Notes: generated from the sequence alone by a model not told the origin. A stretch of 64,000 nucleotides of DNA from Sphingomonas sp. BK580 (GCF_014194975.1 NZ_JACIAY010000007.1:1-64000); one strand, 5' to 3'; counted from the first letter of the stretch, positions 47,439 to 56,982 are shown. A program made the numbers and translations.

Positions 47439-47654
47439 TCAGCGTACCAGATATTCTCCGAGCAGGACGACCGCGGCGGCGAGCGGGCGCAGCGCGGGGG
47501 CGGCATCGGCCGTCACGCGGGGCAGATGCGCGCCGTCGGCACGGATCGTGAGCGTGCCGATCATCGGCGTCTCGCGCTGCGCCATGGCAAGCAGCAGCAG
47601 CGCCAGCCCACCGATCACGGCGCGGCGGCGACGAAGGTCTGGCGGCTGGGTCAT
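47439..47654 (-). CDS. small single-pass membrane protein
   Basis: The 71-aa product has a basic N-terminus (PPDLRRRRAVIGG) then a hydrophobic helix (LALLLLAMA) and a short periplasmic-looking tail. I recognise no family. ATG 47654 is preceded by AGGAAG at a good distance, which supports expression. It lies 34 nt upstream of fadD on the same strand, so it may be its operon partner. Confidence 0.5.
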   Translation of the reverse strand: MTQPPDLRRRRAVIGGLALLLLAMAQRETPMIGTLTIRADGAHLPRVTADAAPALRPLAAAVVLLGEYLVR

Positions 47655-47876
47655 GACGGGACTTCCTGTGAGGTGCGCGGAGCTTAGCGCGTCCGTACCG
47701 ATGCGGGAAGCGGGGGTGTAAGGAAGTGCGAAGCGCCGGGTTGACGGGTCGGGTTGCGGGCTGGCTCAAGCCGGCATCCTGAGGTGACGGGCTTCCGTCG
47801 CCGTTCCGCCCTTCGAAGCTGCGCCCGCCTCTCCCACCGAAGGCGCTCGCCGGTGACGTCGCCCGAGTCCATATTT

Positions 47877-47972
47877 CGTCATCCCTGCGAAAGCAGGGAT
47901 CCAGACGCGCGACGCGGTGTAATAGAGCCGCCACGTCAGCGCGTCTGGATCCCCGCCTACGCGGGGATGACG
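47877..47972. repeat. paired REP-like palindromes (CGTCAT class) in a 397-nt gap
   Basis: CGTCATCCCTGCGAAAGCAGG opens the left unit and GCGGGGATGACG closes the right. Inner spacer bases ATCCAGACGCG and CGCGTCTGGAT are also complementary, so the whole 96-nt element can fold as one long interrupted stem. The rest of 47655-48051 holds nothing I can name. Confidence 0.8.
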
Positions 47973-48051
47973 ACCGAGAACGGGGAAGCGCGGTCCCGCA
48001 GGTGTTGCGCCACGAAGTTCCCTCACGGAGCGCCGGAGGCGCCCGCCTTCG

Positions 48052-49716
48052 CTACGCCGCCGCGGCCCAGCGCACGCGGTCGCGCCCCGCGGACTTGGCG
48101 GCGTAGAGCGCGTCGTCGGCGCGGCGGTAGAGCCGCTTCCACTCCGCCTCGGTCGCGATGGTACCGCGCTCGCTGCCGAGTGACGCCGTCACGGTGAGGT
48201 CGAACGGCATCCGCGCCGCACGCACCGCGCCCAGGATCTGATCGGGCAAGTCGTCCCGCCCGGCGCCCGCCAGCACCGCGAACTCCTCGCCGCCGATCCG
48301 CGCCACCAGCGCGTCGTCGGGCACCACCGCGAGCAGCGCGCGCGCGAAGACGCGCAGCACCTCGTCGCCGCCGTCGTGGCCGAGCGTGTCATTGACCTGC
48401 TTGAAATGGTCGATGTCGATCAGCACCAGCAGCTGCGGCTCGCCGCGCCCGATCGCCTCGCGCAGGAAGCTGCGACGGTTCATCAGCCCGGTCAGCGGAT
48501 CGCTGTCGGCGAGCAGCCGCGCCAGCATCTCCTGCTCGCGCGCGGCGTCGCGCTCCTCCACGACCAGCTTGATCCGCCACGCGATCACCAGCGCGCTGCA
48601 TGACGCCTCCAGCGCCATCGCCAGCAGCGTCGAATTGTCGATGAAGAAGTTCCAGCGCACCAGCCCGGCGGCCTGCCCGATCCTCAGCCCCGCGAAGATG
48701 AAGGGTGTGCCCCAGGCGAGCATGAACACGCGCGCGTGCGGCGTATCGGCACGCCAGCCGCGCCACAGCAGCGGCAGCGCCAGCGCGGCCACGGCCGCGA
48801 AGCTGACGGTCAGCGCGGCATCGAGCGCGTGCGACGCCCGGGGCATCAGCGTGCAGTAGAGCGTCGCCGTCACCAGCACCGCGCCGACAGACCAGGTCGC
48901 CGCGCGCCCGACCCAGCCGGCGAACACGCGCGGGTGGAAGAAGCGCCGCGCGAACATGATCGCGAAGCTCAGTGCCAGCGACAGCAGCGCGGTGTTGAGC
49001 CGCAGCCGCAGGTTGTTGTCCATGCCCGCGAGCTGTCCGAGCAGCCCCGAGGAGCTGACGCCATAGACCAGCAGGCACAGCACCATCGCGCAATAGGGCG
49101 GGTGGAAGCGCTGGCGCAGCGCCGCGCCGAGCGCGAGGTTGGACATCAGCAGCGCCACGCACAGGCCGGCGAAGGCGGCGTAGAAGGCGGCCATGGCGAC
49201 TTCCATCCGGGTCGACTGTGCCGGCGTGGCGACGCGCGGGTCGATGACGATGCCACGGGTCACCGGTGCGCCGCGCACGTGCCATAGGAGTGCGACCGCC
49301 CGCGCGGGGTGCGGCGGCAGCGGCAGCTCGAACACGGCGCCGAGCTTGAGCCGCTGCCACGCGGTGGCGCTCGTGAATCCGGTCGAGCGCACCGCCCCGT
49401 CGGCGTAGCGGACGTGGAGCGTCGCCGCGTCCTGCCAGACGCTCGCGGAGCGGATCAGCGCATCGGGCGGGAGCGCCGGCAGACGCGGGGCGAGCACCCA
49501 ATAATCGCCGGGTCCGGCGCCCCGCTGATCGCTGGTGCAGTCGAACCCGCGGGGGGCGGCCAGCACCGCGGCGGCGCGCTCGTCGGGCAGCGCCCGGCGA
49601 AAACAGGTGGTGAGCGGCGCCCCCGCCAGCGCGGCGGCCGGAGGCGCGAGCGCGACCCAGGCGGCGAGCAGCGCGAGCGCGCGTGCGATCCAGCGAATGA
49701 CGTTGCCCCCGTCCAT
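48052..49716 (-). CDS. 7TM-DISM diguanylate cyclase
   Basis: The protein is 554 aa: signal peptide, a periplasmic sensory domain (about 30-175), seven transmembrane helices (about 180-385) of the 7TMR-DISM type, and a GGDEF domain (about 400-554). The active site reads GGEEF (RIGGEEFAVLAG) with SDPLTGLMNRRSF and IDIDHFKQVNDTLGHDGGD, so it should make c-di-GMP. The inhibitory RxxD site is not evident upstream of GGEEF. The ligand may be carbohydrate-like, as in the family. It is a plausible signal source for the PilZ protein 3 kb away. ATG 49716. Confidence 0.9.
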   Translation of the reverse strand: MDGGNVIRWIARALALLAAWVALAPPAAALAGAPLTTCFRRALPDERAAAVLAAPRGFDCTSDQRGAGPGDYWVLAPRLPALPPDALIRSASVWQDAATLHVRYADGAVRSTGFTSATAWQRLKLGAVFELPLPPHPARAVALLWHVRGAPVTRGIVIDPRVATPAQSTRMEVAMAAFYAAFAGLCVALLMSNLALGAALRQRFHPPYCAMVLCLLVYGVSSSGLLGQLAGMDNNLRLRLNTALLSLALSFAIMFARRFFHPRVFAGWVGRAATWSVGAVLVTATLYCTLMPRASHALDAALTVSFAAVAALALPLLWRGWRADTPHARVFMLAWGTPFIFAGLRIGQAAGLVRWNFFIDNSTLLAMALEASCSALVIAWRIKLVVEERDAAREQEMLARLLADSDPLTGLMNRRSFLREAIGRGEPQLLVLIDIDHFKQVNDTLGHDGGDEVLRVFARALLAVVPDDALVARIGGEEFAVLAGAGRDDLPDQILGAVRAARMPFDLTVTASLGSERGTIATEAEWKRLYRRADDALYAAKSAGRDRVRWAAAA

Positions 49717-49891
49717 GGCAGAGGGCGTAACAGGGTGATGCCGAAGGGAAGGTTAACGGCGCGATCATATGTTACGCGGTGCGGGGAGAAAGAGGGCGCA
49801 TCGCTGCGGCGGCCGACTTCGCCACGTTCGACTCTGTCGCGTCACACAAGCTGAAGTAATGAGAGGCAGCGTCTCCGCCCATCCTTGAGCC

Positions 49892-49980
49892 GTTCCCCGG
49901 CAGAGGCCGGGGCCCAGTCAGGAACGGTCATGGCTCTCACCACCACCTTCCCACCTGGGCCCCGCCCTTCGCCGGGGAAC
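49892..49980. repeat. paired REP-like palindromes (GTTCCCCGG class) in a 344-nt gap
   Basis: GTTCCCCGGCAGAGGCCGGGG and CCCCGCCCTTCGCCGGGGAAC form two facing hairpins, each flanked by CCCAG / CTGGG on the inside. This class appears only once in the window. The remainder of 49717-50060 lacks coding signal. Confidence 0.75.
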
Positions 49981-50060
49981 GATGTTCCATGCGAGGAGAG
50001 CTTCGCCTCCACGATGGCAGCGGGGAACGCTGGGCCGCCGCCCCCTCGTCAGCCCTCGCC

Positions 50061-52388
50061 TCAGCCCGCCTCGACCGGCGCGGCCTTGCCACCCTTCTTC
50101 TTGCCCGGCTTCTTCGGCGCGGCGGGCTCGATCGCGAAGGAGAGCGCGCCCTCCTTCAGCTTCACGGTCACCTCGCCGCCGTGGACCAGCTTGCCGAACA
50201 GCAGCTCCTCGGCGAGCGGCTGCTTGATCTTCTCCTGGATCAGGCGACCCATCGGGCGCGCGCCGTACAGCTTGTCATAGCCCTTGTCGGTGAGCCACTT
50301 CTTGGCCTCGTCGTCGAGCTTGATGTGGACGTCGCGGTCGGCCAGCTGGAGCTCCAGCTGGAGGATGAACTTGTCCACCACGCGCGCCACCACCTCGGGG
50401 GGCAGGTAGCCGAACGGCACGATCGCATCGAGCCGGTTGCGGAACTCGGGCGTGAACATCTTCTGCACCGCCTGCTCGTCCTCGCCCTCGCGGGTGAGGT
50501 TGCCGAAGCCGACCGTCTCGCGCGCCATGTCCGCCGCGCCCGCGTTCGTCGTCATGATCAGGATAACGTTGCGGAAGTCGACGGTCTTGCCGTGCTGGTC
50601 GGTGAGCCGCCCGTTGTCCATCACCTGCAGCAGGATGTTGAACAGGTCGGGATGCGCCTTCTCGATCTCGTCGAGCAGCAGCACGCAGTGCGGGTTCTGG
50701 TCGACCGCGTCGGTCAGCAGCCCGCCCTGGTCGAAGCCGACATAGCCCGGGGGCGCGCCGATCAGCCGGCTGACCGAGTGGCGCTCCATATATTCGCTCA
50801 TGTCGAAGCGCTGGAGCGGGATGCCCAGGATCGTCGAGAGCTGCTTGGCCACCTCGGTCTTGCCGACGCCGGTCGGGCCGGTGAAGAGATAGTTGCCGAT
50901 CGGCTTCTCCGGCTCGCGCAGCCCCGCGCGCGCCAGCTTGATCGCCGACGACAGTTTCTCGATCGCGGCGTTCTGGCCGAACACCACGCGCTTCAGGTCG
51001 GTCTCGAGCGTCTCGAGCTGCTTCTTGTCGTCGGTCGACACGCTCTTCGGCGGGATCCGCGCCATCGTCGCGATGACCGCCTCGATCTCCTTGGCGGTGA
51101 TCGTCTTCTTGCGCTTCGACGGCGGCACCAGCATCTGCATCGCGCCGACCTCGTCGATCACGTCGATCGCCTTGTCGGGCAGCTTGCGGTCGTTGATGTA
51201 GCGCGCGCTCAGCTCCACCGCCGACTTGATCGCTTCGGGCGTGTACTTGACCGAGTGGTGGTCCTCGAACGCCGAGCGCAGGCCCGCGAGGATCTTGATC
51301 GTGTCCTCGATCGACGGCTCGTTGACGTCGATCTTCTGGAAGCGCCGCAGCAGCGCGCGGTCCTTCTCGAAGTGGTTGCGGAACTCCTTATAGGTGGTCG
51401 AGCCGATGCAGCGGATCGTGCCGCCCGACAGCGCCGGCTTGAGCAGGTTGGACGCGTCCATCGCGCCGCCGCTGGTCGCGCCCGCGCCGATCACGGTGTG
51501 GATCTCGTCGATGAAGAGCACCGCGTGCGGCAGCTTCTCCAGCTCGTTGACGACCGCCTTGAGCCGCTCCTCGAAGTCACCGCGGTACCGCGTGCCGGCG
51601 AGCAGCGCGCCCATGTCGAGCGAGTAGATCACCGCGGGCTTGAGCACCTCGGGCACGTCGCCCTCGACGATCTTGCGCGCCAGCCCCTCGGCGATCGCGG
51701 TCTTGCCGACGCCGGGGTCGCCGACGTAGAGCGGGTTGTTCTTGGAGCGGCGGCACAGGATCTGCACCGTGCGGTCGACCTCGGCCATGCGGCCGATCAG
51801 CGGGTCGACCTTGCCGGTCTTCGCCTTCTCGTTGAGGTCGACGGTGAACTGCTTGAGCGCGCTCTCGCCCTTCTTGCCCGACGTGTCCGCCTTCTCCTTC
51901 TTCTCCTCCTCGGCCGCGCCCTTCACGCTGGTGGCCTCGGGGGTGGCGGCGCCCTTGCCGACGCCGTGGCTGATGTAGCTGACCGCGTCGAGGCGGCTCA
52001 TGTCCTGCTGCTGCAGAAAATAGACCGCGTAGCTCTCGCGCTCGGAGAAGAGCGCTACCAGCACGTTGGCGCCGGTCACCTCGTCGCGGCCCGACGACTG
52101 GACGTGCAGGATCGCGCGCTGGACGACGCGCTGGAAGCCCGAGGTGGGTGACGGATCGGTGGCGGCGTCGACGCGCAGCGCGCCGAGCTCGGTGTCGAGA
52201 TAGTGCGCGACCGTGGTCTTGAGCTCGCCGAGGTCGACGCCGCACGCGGACATCACCTGGCTGGCGTGCTCGTCGTCGATCAGCGCGAGCAGCAGATGCT
52301 CCAGCGTGGCATATTCATGGCGGCGCGAGGAAGCGGCCTCGAGCGCCTTGTGCAGCGTGGTCTCGAGAGCGCTGGCGAATGAGGGCAT
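50061..52388 (-). CDS. clpA: ATP-dependent Clp protease ATP-binding subunit ClpA
   Basis: The protein is 775 aa: Clp N-domain (1-145; SSRRHEYATLEHLLLALIDD), first AAA module (Walker A GDPGVGKT, VLFIDEIHTVIGAG), second module (Walker A GPTGVGKT, VLLLDEIEKAHPD) with the ClpP-docking loop region, and a Lys/Pro-rich tail. It unfolds substrates for ClpP. A Lys/Glu-rich linker of about 30 residues follows the N-domain. ATG 52388 has AGGAG 8 nt upstream. The ClpS adaptor gene, adjacent in many genomes, is not found here. Confidence 0.96.
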   Translation of the reverse strand: MPSFASALETTLHKALEAASSRRHEYATLEHLLLALIDDEHASQVMSACGVDLGELKTTVAHYLDTELGALRVDAATDPSPTSGFQRVVQRAILHVQSSGRDEVTGANVLVALFSERESYAVYFLQQQDMSRLDAVSYISHGVGKGAATPEATSVKGAAEEEKKEKADTSGKKGESALKQFTVDLNEKAKTGKVDPLIGRMAEVDRTVQILCRRSKNNPLYVGDPGVGKTAIAEGLARKIVEGDVPEVLKPAVIYSLDMGALLAGTRYRGDFEERLKAVVNELEKLPHAVLFIDEIHTVIGAGATSGGAMDASNLLKPALSGGTIRCIGSTTYKEFRNHFEKDRALLRRFQKIDVNEPSIEDTIKILAGLRSAFEDHHSVKYTPEAIKSAVELSARYINDRKLPDKAIDVIDEVGAMQMLVPPSKRKKTITAKEIEAVIATMARIPPKSVSTDDKKQLETLETDLKRVVFGQNAAIEKLSSAIKLARAGLREPEKPIGNYLFTGPTGVGKTEVAKQLSTILGIPLQRFDMSEYMERHSVSRLIGAPPGYVGFDQGGLLTDAVDQNPHCVLLLDEIEKAHPDLFNILLQVMDNGRLTDQHGKTVDFRNVILIMTTNAGAADMARETVGFGNLTREGEDEQAVQKMFTPEFRNRLDAIVPFGYLPPEVVARVVDKFILQLELQLADRDVHIKLDDEAKKWLTDKGYDKLYGARPMGRLIQEKIKQPLAEELLFGKLVHGGEVTVKLKEGALSFAIEPAAPKKPGKKKGGKAAPVEAG

Positions 52389-52518
52389 CAGATTACTCCT
52401 AGCGGACCGCGTGAGGACACGCGGCCCATCGTCACGAATGTCGTGATTGAGTGGCCCCGCATCAAGCGCTGGCCGTCCGCACCGGGAGCGATCGTTCGCC
52501 AGCCCAGTGCGCCAGCGT

Positions 52519-52716
52519 TCATCGCTTGAATAGCGCGTCCGCGCTTGCGCGATGGTTAACGGCCCCGTCAATTTTGCGGCGGATCCGCGCGATCTCGCCC
52601 TCCAGCGCGGCGGCGCGCGCCTCCAGCTCGGCGACGGAGAGCCGGTCGAGATCCTCGCGCAGCAGCGCGGCGAGCGGGTCGTCGCGCTGCGGGCCGAGGA
52701 TGTCGTCTAGGTCCAT
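52519..52716 (-). CDS. DUF1192 family small protein
   Basis: The 65-aa protein begins MDLDDILGPQ and contains LSVAELEARAAALEGEIARIRRKI, a short coiled coil. This is the DUF1192 pattern, a short alphaproteobacterial family of unknown function. ATG 52716 gives the family start. It lies 131 nt from a divergent quinone oxidoreductase gene, an association common in sphingomonads. No further role can be assigned. Confidence 0.85.
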   Translation of the reverse strand: MDLDDILGPQRDDPLAALLREDLDRLSVAELEARAAALEGEIARIRRKIDGAVNHRASADALFKR

Positions 52717-52847
52717 GCGCCGATCGTCCTCCCCGAAAAGCGCGAAGTCAAGCCGCGGCGAACCCCGGAACGGGCGCGCGCGTTGACGCCCGCGTCGCGC
52801 CGGCCATAAGTCGGGGAAGACGCCAGTACGAAAGGGTTGCCCGAGCG

Positions 52848-53849
52848 ATGACCGACCTGCCCGAGGTGATGCTGGCGATCGATCCCGCGGAGGCCGGCGG
52901 CCCGGAGGTGCTGGTCCCCGTGGAGCGCGCGGTGCCGCGGCCGGGCGCGGGCGAGCTGCTGGTGCGAGTCGCCGCGGCGGGGGTGAACCGGCCCGACGTG
53001 CTGCAGCGCCAGGGCAACTATCCCCCGCCCGCCGGCGCGCCGAGCGTGCTCGGGCTCGAGCTCGCGGGCGAGGTGGTGGCGCTCGGCGACGGTGTGGAAC
53101 CGGCGCTGCTGGGGCAGACGGTCTGCGCGCTCGTCGCCGGGGGGGCCTATGCCCAATATGCGCTGGTGCCCGCCGGGCAGGTGCTGCCCGTGCCCGAGGG
53201 GTTGCCGCTGGTTGAGGCGGCGGCGCTGCCCGAGACGCTCTACACGGTCTGGACCAACCTGTTCGAGCGCGCCTTCGCGATGGAGGGCGATACCGTGCTG
53301 GTGCACGGCGGCACCAGCGGCATCGGCACCATGGCGATCACGCTCTCGAATCTGTTCGGGCTGGAGATCATCGTCACCGTCGGCTCGGACGAGAAGGCCG
53401 CGGCGGCGCGGCGGCTCGGCGCCGACCACGCGATCAACTATCGCAGCGAGGATTTCGTCGCGCGCGTGCGCGAGATCACGGAAGGGCGCGGCTGCGCGGC
53501 GGTGCTCGACATGGTCGGGGGCGATTACGTGCCGCGCAACCTCCAGTGCCTCGCCGAGGACGGCCGCCACGTCTCGATCGCGGTGCAGCGCGGCGCCAGC
53601 GCGACGGTGCCGCTGTTCGAGATCATGCGGCGGCGGCTGACGCTGACCGGCTCGACGCTGCGCGCCCGCGACGCCGCGTTCAAGGCGCTGGTCACCGACG
53701 AGATCGCGCGCACGGTGTGGCCCTTCGCTGCGGCGGGCAAGCTCAGGCCGGTGATGGACCGCAGCTTCCCGCTGGCACACGCGGCCGAGGCGCACCGCCG
53801 GATGGAGAGCGGCGATCATATCGGCAAGATCGTGCTGACGATGGGGTGA
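52848..53849 (+). CDS. NAD(P)H quinone oxidoreductase (zinc-free MDR, PIG3-type)
   Basis: The protein is 333 aa, a zinc-independent medium-chain dehydrogenase/reductase. AAGVNRPDVLQRQGNYPPP and PSVLGLELAGEVV mark the PIG3/TP53I3-like quinone oxidoreductase group; the NADPH site is HGGTSGIGTMA. It likely reduces quinones by one electron or two in the cytosol as a detoxification enzyme. No Cys-zinc ligands are present. ATG 52848. It ends before a long repeat pair and a convergent transporter gene. Confidence 0.92.
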   Translation: MTDLPEVMLAIDPAEAGGPEVLVPVERAVPRPGAGELLVRVAAAGVNRPDVLQRQGNYPPPAGAPSVLGLELAGEVVALGDGVEPALLGQTVCALVAGGAYAQYALVPAGQVLPVPEGLPLVEAAALPETLYTVWTNLFERAFAMEGDTVLVHGGTSGIGTMAITLSNLFGLEIIVTVGSDEKAAAARRLGADHAINYRSEDFVARVREITEGRGCAAVLDMVGGDYVPRNLQCLAEDGRHVSIAVQRGASATVPLFEIMRRRLTLTGSTLRARDAAFKALVTDEIARTVWPFAAAGKLRPVMDRSFPLAHAAEAHRRMESGDHIGKIVLTMG

Positions 53850-53863
53850 GGAGGATCTGAGAT

Positions 53864-53990
53864 CCACCCCGCTCGCGTGAGGGGGACCGCCGGCGCAGCC
53901 GTGGTGGAGGGAGCTCTCCGCGAATGCGCCGGCGCGCTCGGCCCCCCTCCACCACACCCTGCGGGCGCGGTCCCCGTGCCGGGGAGGATC
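53864..53990. repeat. large paired inverted repeat (TCCACCCC / GGTGGAGG class)
   Basis: The left half includes GTGGTGGAGGG and the right half CCCTCCACCAC; outer ends carry CGGGGAGGA-type stems. It can fold into one long interrupted hairpin of about 125 nt between convergent genes. A related copy lies at 55345-55479. Confidence 0.75.
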
Positions 53991-53999
53991 GATACACCC

Positions 54000-55295
54000 T
54001 CAATCCTCGGCGATCAGGCTCGCCTTGCCCGTGTCGCGCATGCGCAGGTACACCAGCAGCGACACGCCGATCATCACCGTGACATACCAGTAGAAGCCCT
54101 GCTCCCAGCCGTGCTGCTTGAAGCTCAGCGCGACATATTCCGCCGTGCCGCCGAAGATCGTGTTGGCCAACGCATAGGGCAGCGCGACACCCAGAGCGCG
54201 GATGTGCGCGGGGAACAGCTCCGCCTTCACCACCGCGTTGATCGAGGTATAGCCCGTCACGATCACCAGCGCCGCCATCACCAGCAGCCCCGCGACGGTG
54301 GCGTCGCGCGTCCGCTCCAGCGCGGAGAAGATCGGATAGGTGAACAGCACACCCGCCACGCCGAACGCGACCATCAGCGGCTTGCGCCCGATCCGGTCGG
54401 ACAGCCCGCCCGCGACTGGCTGGAGCAGCATGAAGGCGAACAGCGTCACCGCGTTGATCTGGGTCGCGGTCTCTTTGGAGAAGCCCGAGGTGTTGACCAG
54501 GAACTTCTGCATGTAGATCGAGTAAGCGTAGAAGGCGAGCGTGCCCCCGGCGGTGAGCAGCATCACCAGCGCGGTCTCGCGCGGGTGGCGGCGCAGCAGC
54601 GTGCCGAACCCCGACTTGGGCGCGTCGCTCGCCTTGGCCTTCTCGAAGCTCTGCGTCTCGGCCAGCCCGCGGCGCAGCCAGAACACCACCAGCGCCAGCA
54701 CCGCGCCGATCGCGAAGGGGATGCGCCAGCCCCAGCTGGTCAGCGCCGCCTCGCTCATCACCGCCTGCAGCACCACCAGCAGCAGAATCGCGAGCAGCTG
54801 CCCGGAGATCAGCGTGACGTACTGGAAGGACGAGAAGAAGCCGCGCCGCTCCTTGCCCGCCATCTCGGACAGATAGGTCGCGCTGGCGCCATATTCGCCG
54901 CCGACCGACAGCCCCTGCATCAGCCGCGCGAGCACCAGCAGCGCGGGTGCGCCGTAGCCGATCGTCTCGATCCCGGGCGCGCAGGCGATGATCAGCGAGC
55001 CGGTGCACATCAGCGTCACCGACAGCGTCAGCCCCGCCTTGCGCCCGCGCCGGTCGGCGTAGATGCCCATGATCCAGGCGCCGATCGGCCGCATCACGAA
55101 GCCGACCGCGAACACCGCCGCCGCGCTCAGCAGCTGCGCCGTGGGGTCGTTCTTGGGGAAGAAGTGGCCGACGAAATAGAGTGTGAAGGCGGAATAGACG
55201 TACCAGTCGAACCACTCGACGAGGTTGCCGGTCGAGCCGCCGATGATCGACTTGAGCCGGCCGGAAACCGGGGCGGTAGGCGGCGCGGCGGCCAT
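54000..55295 (-). CDS. MHS-family MFS transporter, alpha-ketoglutarate/dicarboxylate permease-like
   Basis: The protein is 431 aa with 12 transmembrane helices. It starts with SIIGGSTGNLVEWFDWYVYS, the metabolite:H+ symporter signature, and has FVMRPIGAWIMGIYADRRGRK and GLSVGGEYGASATYLSE. The closest known relatives are KgtP-type alpha-ketoglutarate permeases. ATG 55295 is preceded by AAGGAGAG. The outer-membrane channel gene is upstream on the same strand, separated by a repeat pair. A DctB/DctD-like system is encoded divergently beyond that, suggesting regulated di- or tricarboxylate uptake. Confidence 0.9.
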   Translation of the reverse strand: MAAAPPTAPVSGRLKSIIGGSTGNLVEWFDWYVYSAFTLYFVGHFFPKNDPTAQLLSAAAVFAVGFVMRPIGAWIMGIYADRRGRKAGLTLSVTLMCTGSLIIACAPGIETIGYGAPALLVLARLMQGLSVGGEYGASATYLSEMAGKERRGFFSSFQYVTLISGQLLAILLLVVLQAVMSEAALTSWGWRIPFAIGAVLALVVFWLRRGLAETQSFEKAKASDAPKSGFGTLLRRHPRETALVMLLTAGGTLAFYAYSIYMQKFLVNTSGFSKETATQINAVTLFAFMLLQPVAGGLSDRIGRKPLMVAFGVAGVLFTYPIFSALERTRDATVAGLLVMAALVIVTGYTSINAVVKAELFPAHIRALGVALPYALANTIFGGTAEYVALSFKQHGWEQGFYWYVTVMIGVSLLVYLRMRDTGKASLIAED

Positions 55296-55344
55296 GGCGT
55301 CTCTCCTTGTCATCTGTGATCTATTGCGCGTCGGTGCCGGCGCC

Positions 55345-55479
55345 AATCCTCCCCGCTCGCGGGGAGGGGGACCGCTCGCGAAGCGAGTGGTGGAGGGGGC
55401 TCGCCACGAAGCGCGGCGCTTGCGGAAGCCTCCCTCCACCAGCCCGCGGCTGGTCTCCCTCCCCGTGCCGGGGAGGATT
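55345..55479. repeat. large paired inverted repeat (AATCCTCCCC class)
   Basis: Left end AATCCTCCCCGCTCGCGGGG and right end CCGTGCCGGGGAGGATT are complementary; inside lie GTGGTGGAGGG and CCTCCCTCCACC, shared with the element at 53864. It sits between the porin and transporter genes on the same strand, where it could lower read-through or stabilise the upstream mRNA. Confidence 0.75.
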
Positions 55480-55491
55480 CCAGGGCGCCCA

Positions 55492-56982
55492 TCAGAACCG
55501 CAGGCTCAGCCACGCCGCGAGGAAGTCGGAGTTCTGGTACCCCGCCCGCTTCAGCGCGTCCTTGGCGATCAGATGCTCGTAGCGCCCGGTGACGTTCACC
55601 CGCGGCGTCACCGCCCAGACCGCCTGAAAGCGCATCAGGTCGGCGATCCGCCTCCCCGCCACGTCCTGCGTGCCGGCGAAGGCGGCGCCTGACGCGCGGT
55701 ACACCGCGTCTCTCTCGGTCGCGCGCCACGCCATCGTGTACTCGCCCGTCACGCGCAGCCGCTTGACGGGGGTGAACGACACATTGGGCGAGACCGACAT
55801 CAGGTTGGTCGGCGTCAGGAACAGCTGGTAGCTGTAGTAGATATTGTTGCCGTACAGCCCGCTCGCGGTGCGCAGCGTGCCGTCGTCGTAGCTGCCCCCG
55901 CCGCTGGCATAATCGAGGTGGACGCCGACGCGCGGCGCGCTCGCCGCCCGGCCCAGCCGGTAGGTCTGCGCCGCGAACGCCTGCCACGCGCGGATCGGCC
56001 GATCACCGAAGGTGCCGCGCTGGTGGTTCACCGTCCAGTCGAGCGTCACCGGACCGGCGTCGCCGTAGAGGTGGAGCCCGTAGAACAGGCGCTCCTCGCG
56101 CGCGACCGTGCCGTTCGACGTCGCGGCGCGGTTGCGCAACCGCCACACGAAGGGATCGAAGAAGAGCTTCGACCCGCCGAGGAATTCACCCGGCAGCGCA
56201 TAGCCGAAGGTGACGCCGCTGAAGCGCCGCCCGCCGTCGGTGCGATCGTCGCTCAGGCCCTGCTGGCCATAAGCGACATAGCGCAGGTCGAACACGTCGG
56301 CGCGCACGCGCCGGCCGCGCGCATAGGCGCGGACGCCGTCGAGCACGAAGTGGAGCGTGGGATCGTCGCGCACCGAGGTGAGCAGGTTGGGCCCGTCCGA
56401 GAACTCCTGCCGCCCGGCGCGCACGCCCACGCTGGCACCGGCGAGCGTGCCATAGACCTCACCGAAGCCCTGCGACAGCGTCAGCGCGTTGCGCAGATTG
56501 CCCGCGGGCGTGCCGATGTTGACCCCGTCGACTCGCGCCTTGGCGAGCTCGCCGTAGACCCGCACGTGCTCGCCCAGGTGGAGGTCGGCCCCCGCATAGA
56601 CTCGCATCCGCTCCTGCCGCTGCGCCTCGCGGTCGCGCAGGTCGGGGTTGGTGGTGGCCTGCACGCGGTAGCGGATCTCGCCCGAGAGCGTGACATAGAC
56701 CGAGCCGTCCTCGGTCAGCGGCAGATATTTGAGCCGGTCGAGCGGGTCGTCGCGCTTGTCCGGATCGGCCATCGCGCGCCAGTCCTCGGCCCAGCGCGAG
56801 ACGTTGTACTTGCCCTGCGCGGTGCCCTCGCCGATCCCGGCGGCGGGATATTCCGACGCGATCGGCGTCGCGGGCGCGGCCTTGCCCCCGCCGGGAGGAG
56901 CGCCCGCCTGAGCGCCCGCCGGGACCGCGACGAGCAGCGCGGGGGCGAGCAGCGCGCTCGACATCAGTGAACCTCGTACCAT
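55492..56982 (-). CDS. outer-membrane channel of the alginate-export (AlgE-like) type
   Basis: The protein is 496 aa: signal peptide, a short region with KYNVSRWAEDWRAMADP, then an 18-strand-type beta-barrel with alternating strands and a C-terminal phenylalanine (AAWLSLRF) required for outer-membrane assembly. It matches the alginate_exp family, whose members also act as specific porins for small acids. It likely lets the transporter's substrate cross the outer membrane. ATG 56982 follows GGAGAGG. It faces the DctB-like gene across a 146-nt promoter region with a perfect palindrome. Confidence 0.85.
   Translation of the reverse strand: MVRGSLMSSALLAPALLVAVPAGAQAGAPPGGGKAAPATPIASEYPAAGIGEGTAQGKYNVSRWAEDWRAMADPDKRDDPLDRLKYLPLTEDGSVYVTLSGEIRYRVQATTNPDLRDREAQRQERMRVYAGADLHLGEHVRVYGELAKARVDGVNIGTPAGNLRNALTLSQGFGEVYGTLAGASVGVRAGRQEFSDGPNLLTSVRDDPTLHFVLDGVRAYARGRRVRADVFDLRYVAYGQQGLSDDRTDGGRRFSGVTFGYALPGEFLGGSKLFFDPFVWRLRNRAATSNGTVAREERLFYGLHLYGDAGPVTLDWTVNHQRGTFGDRPIRAWQAFAAQTYRLGRAASAPRVGVHLDYASGGGSYDDGTLRTASGLYGNNIYYSYQLFLTPTNLMSVSPNVSFTPVKRLRVTGEYTMAWRATERDAVYRASGAAFAGTQDVAGRRIADLMRFQAVWAVTPRVNVTGRYEHLIAKDALKRAGYQNSDFLAAWLSLRF

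Noticed and set aside
49989..52151. 720-codon frame opposite clpA
   Set aside because: Shadow translation with repeated Arg/Asp/Leu; clpA on the other strand is unambiguous.
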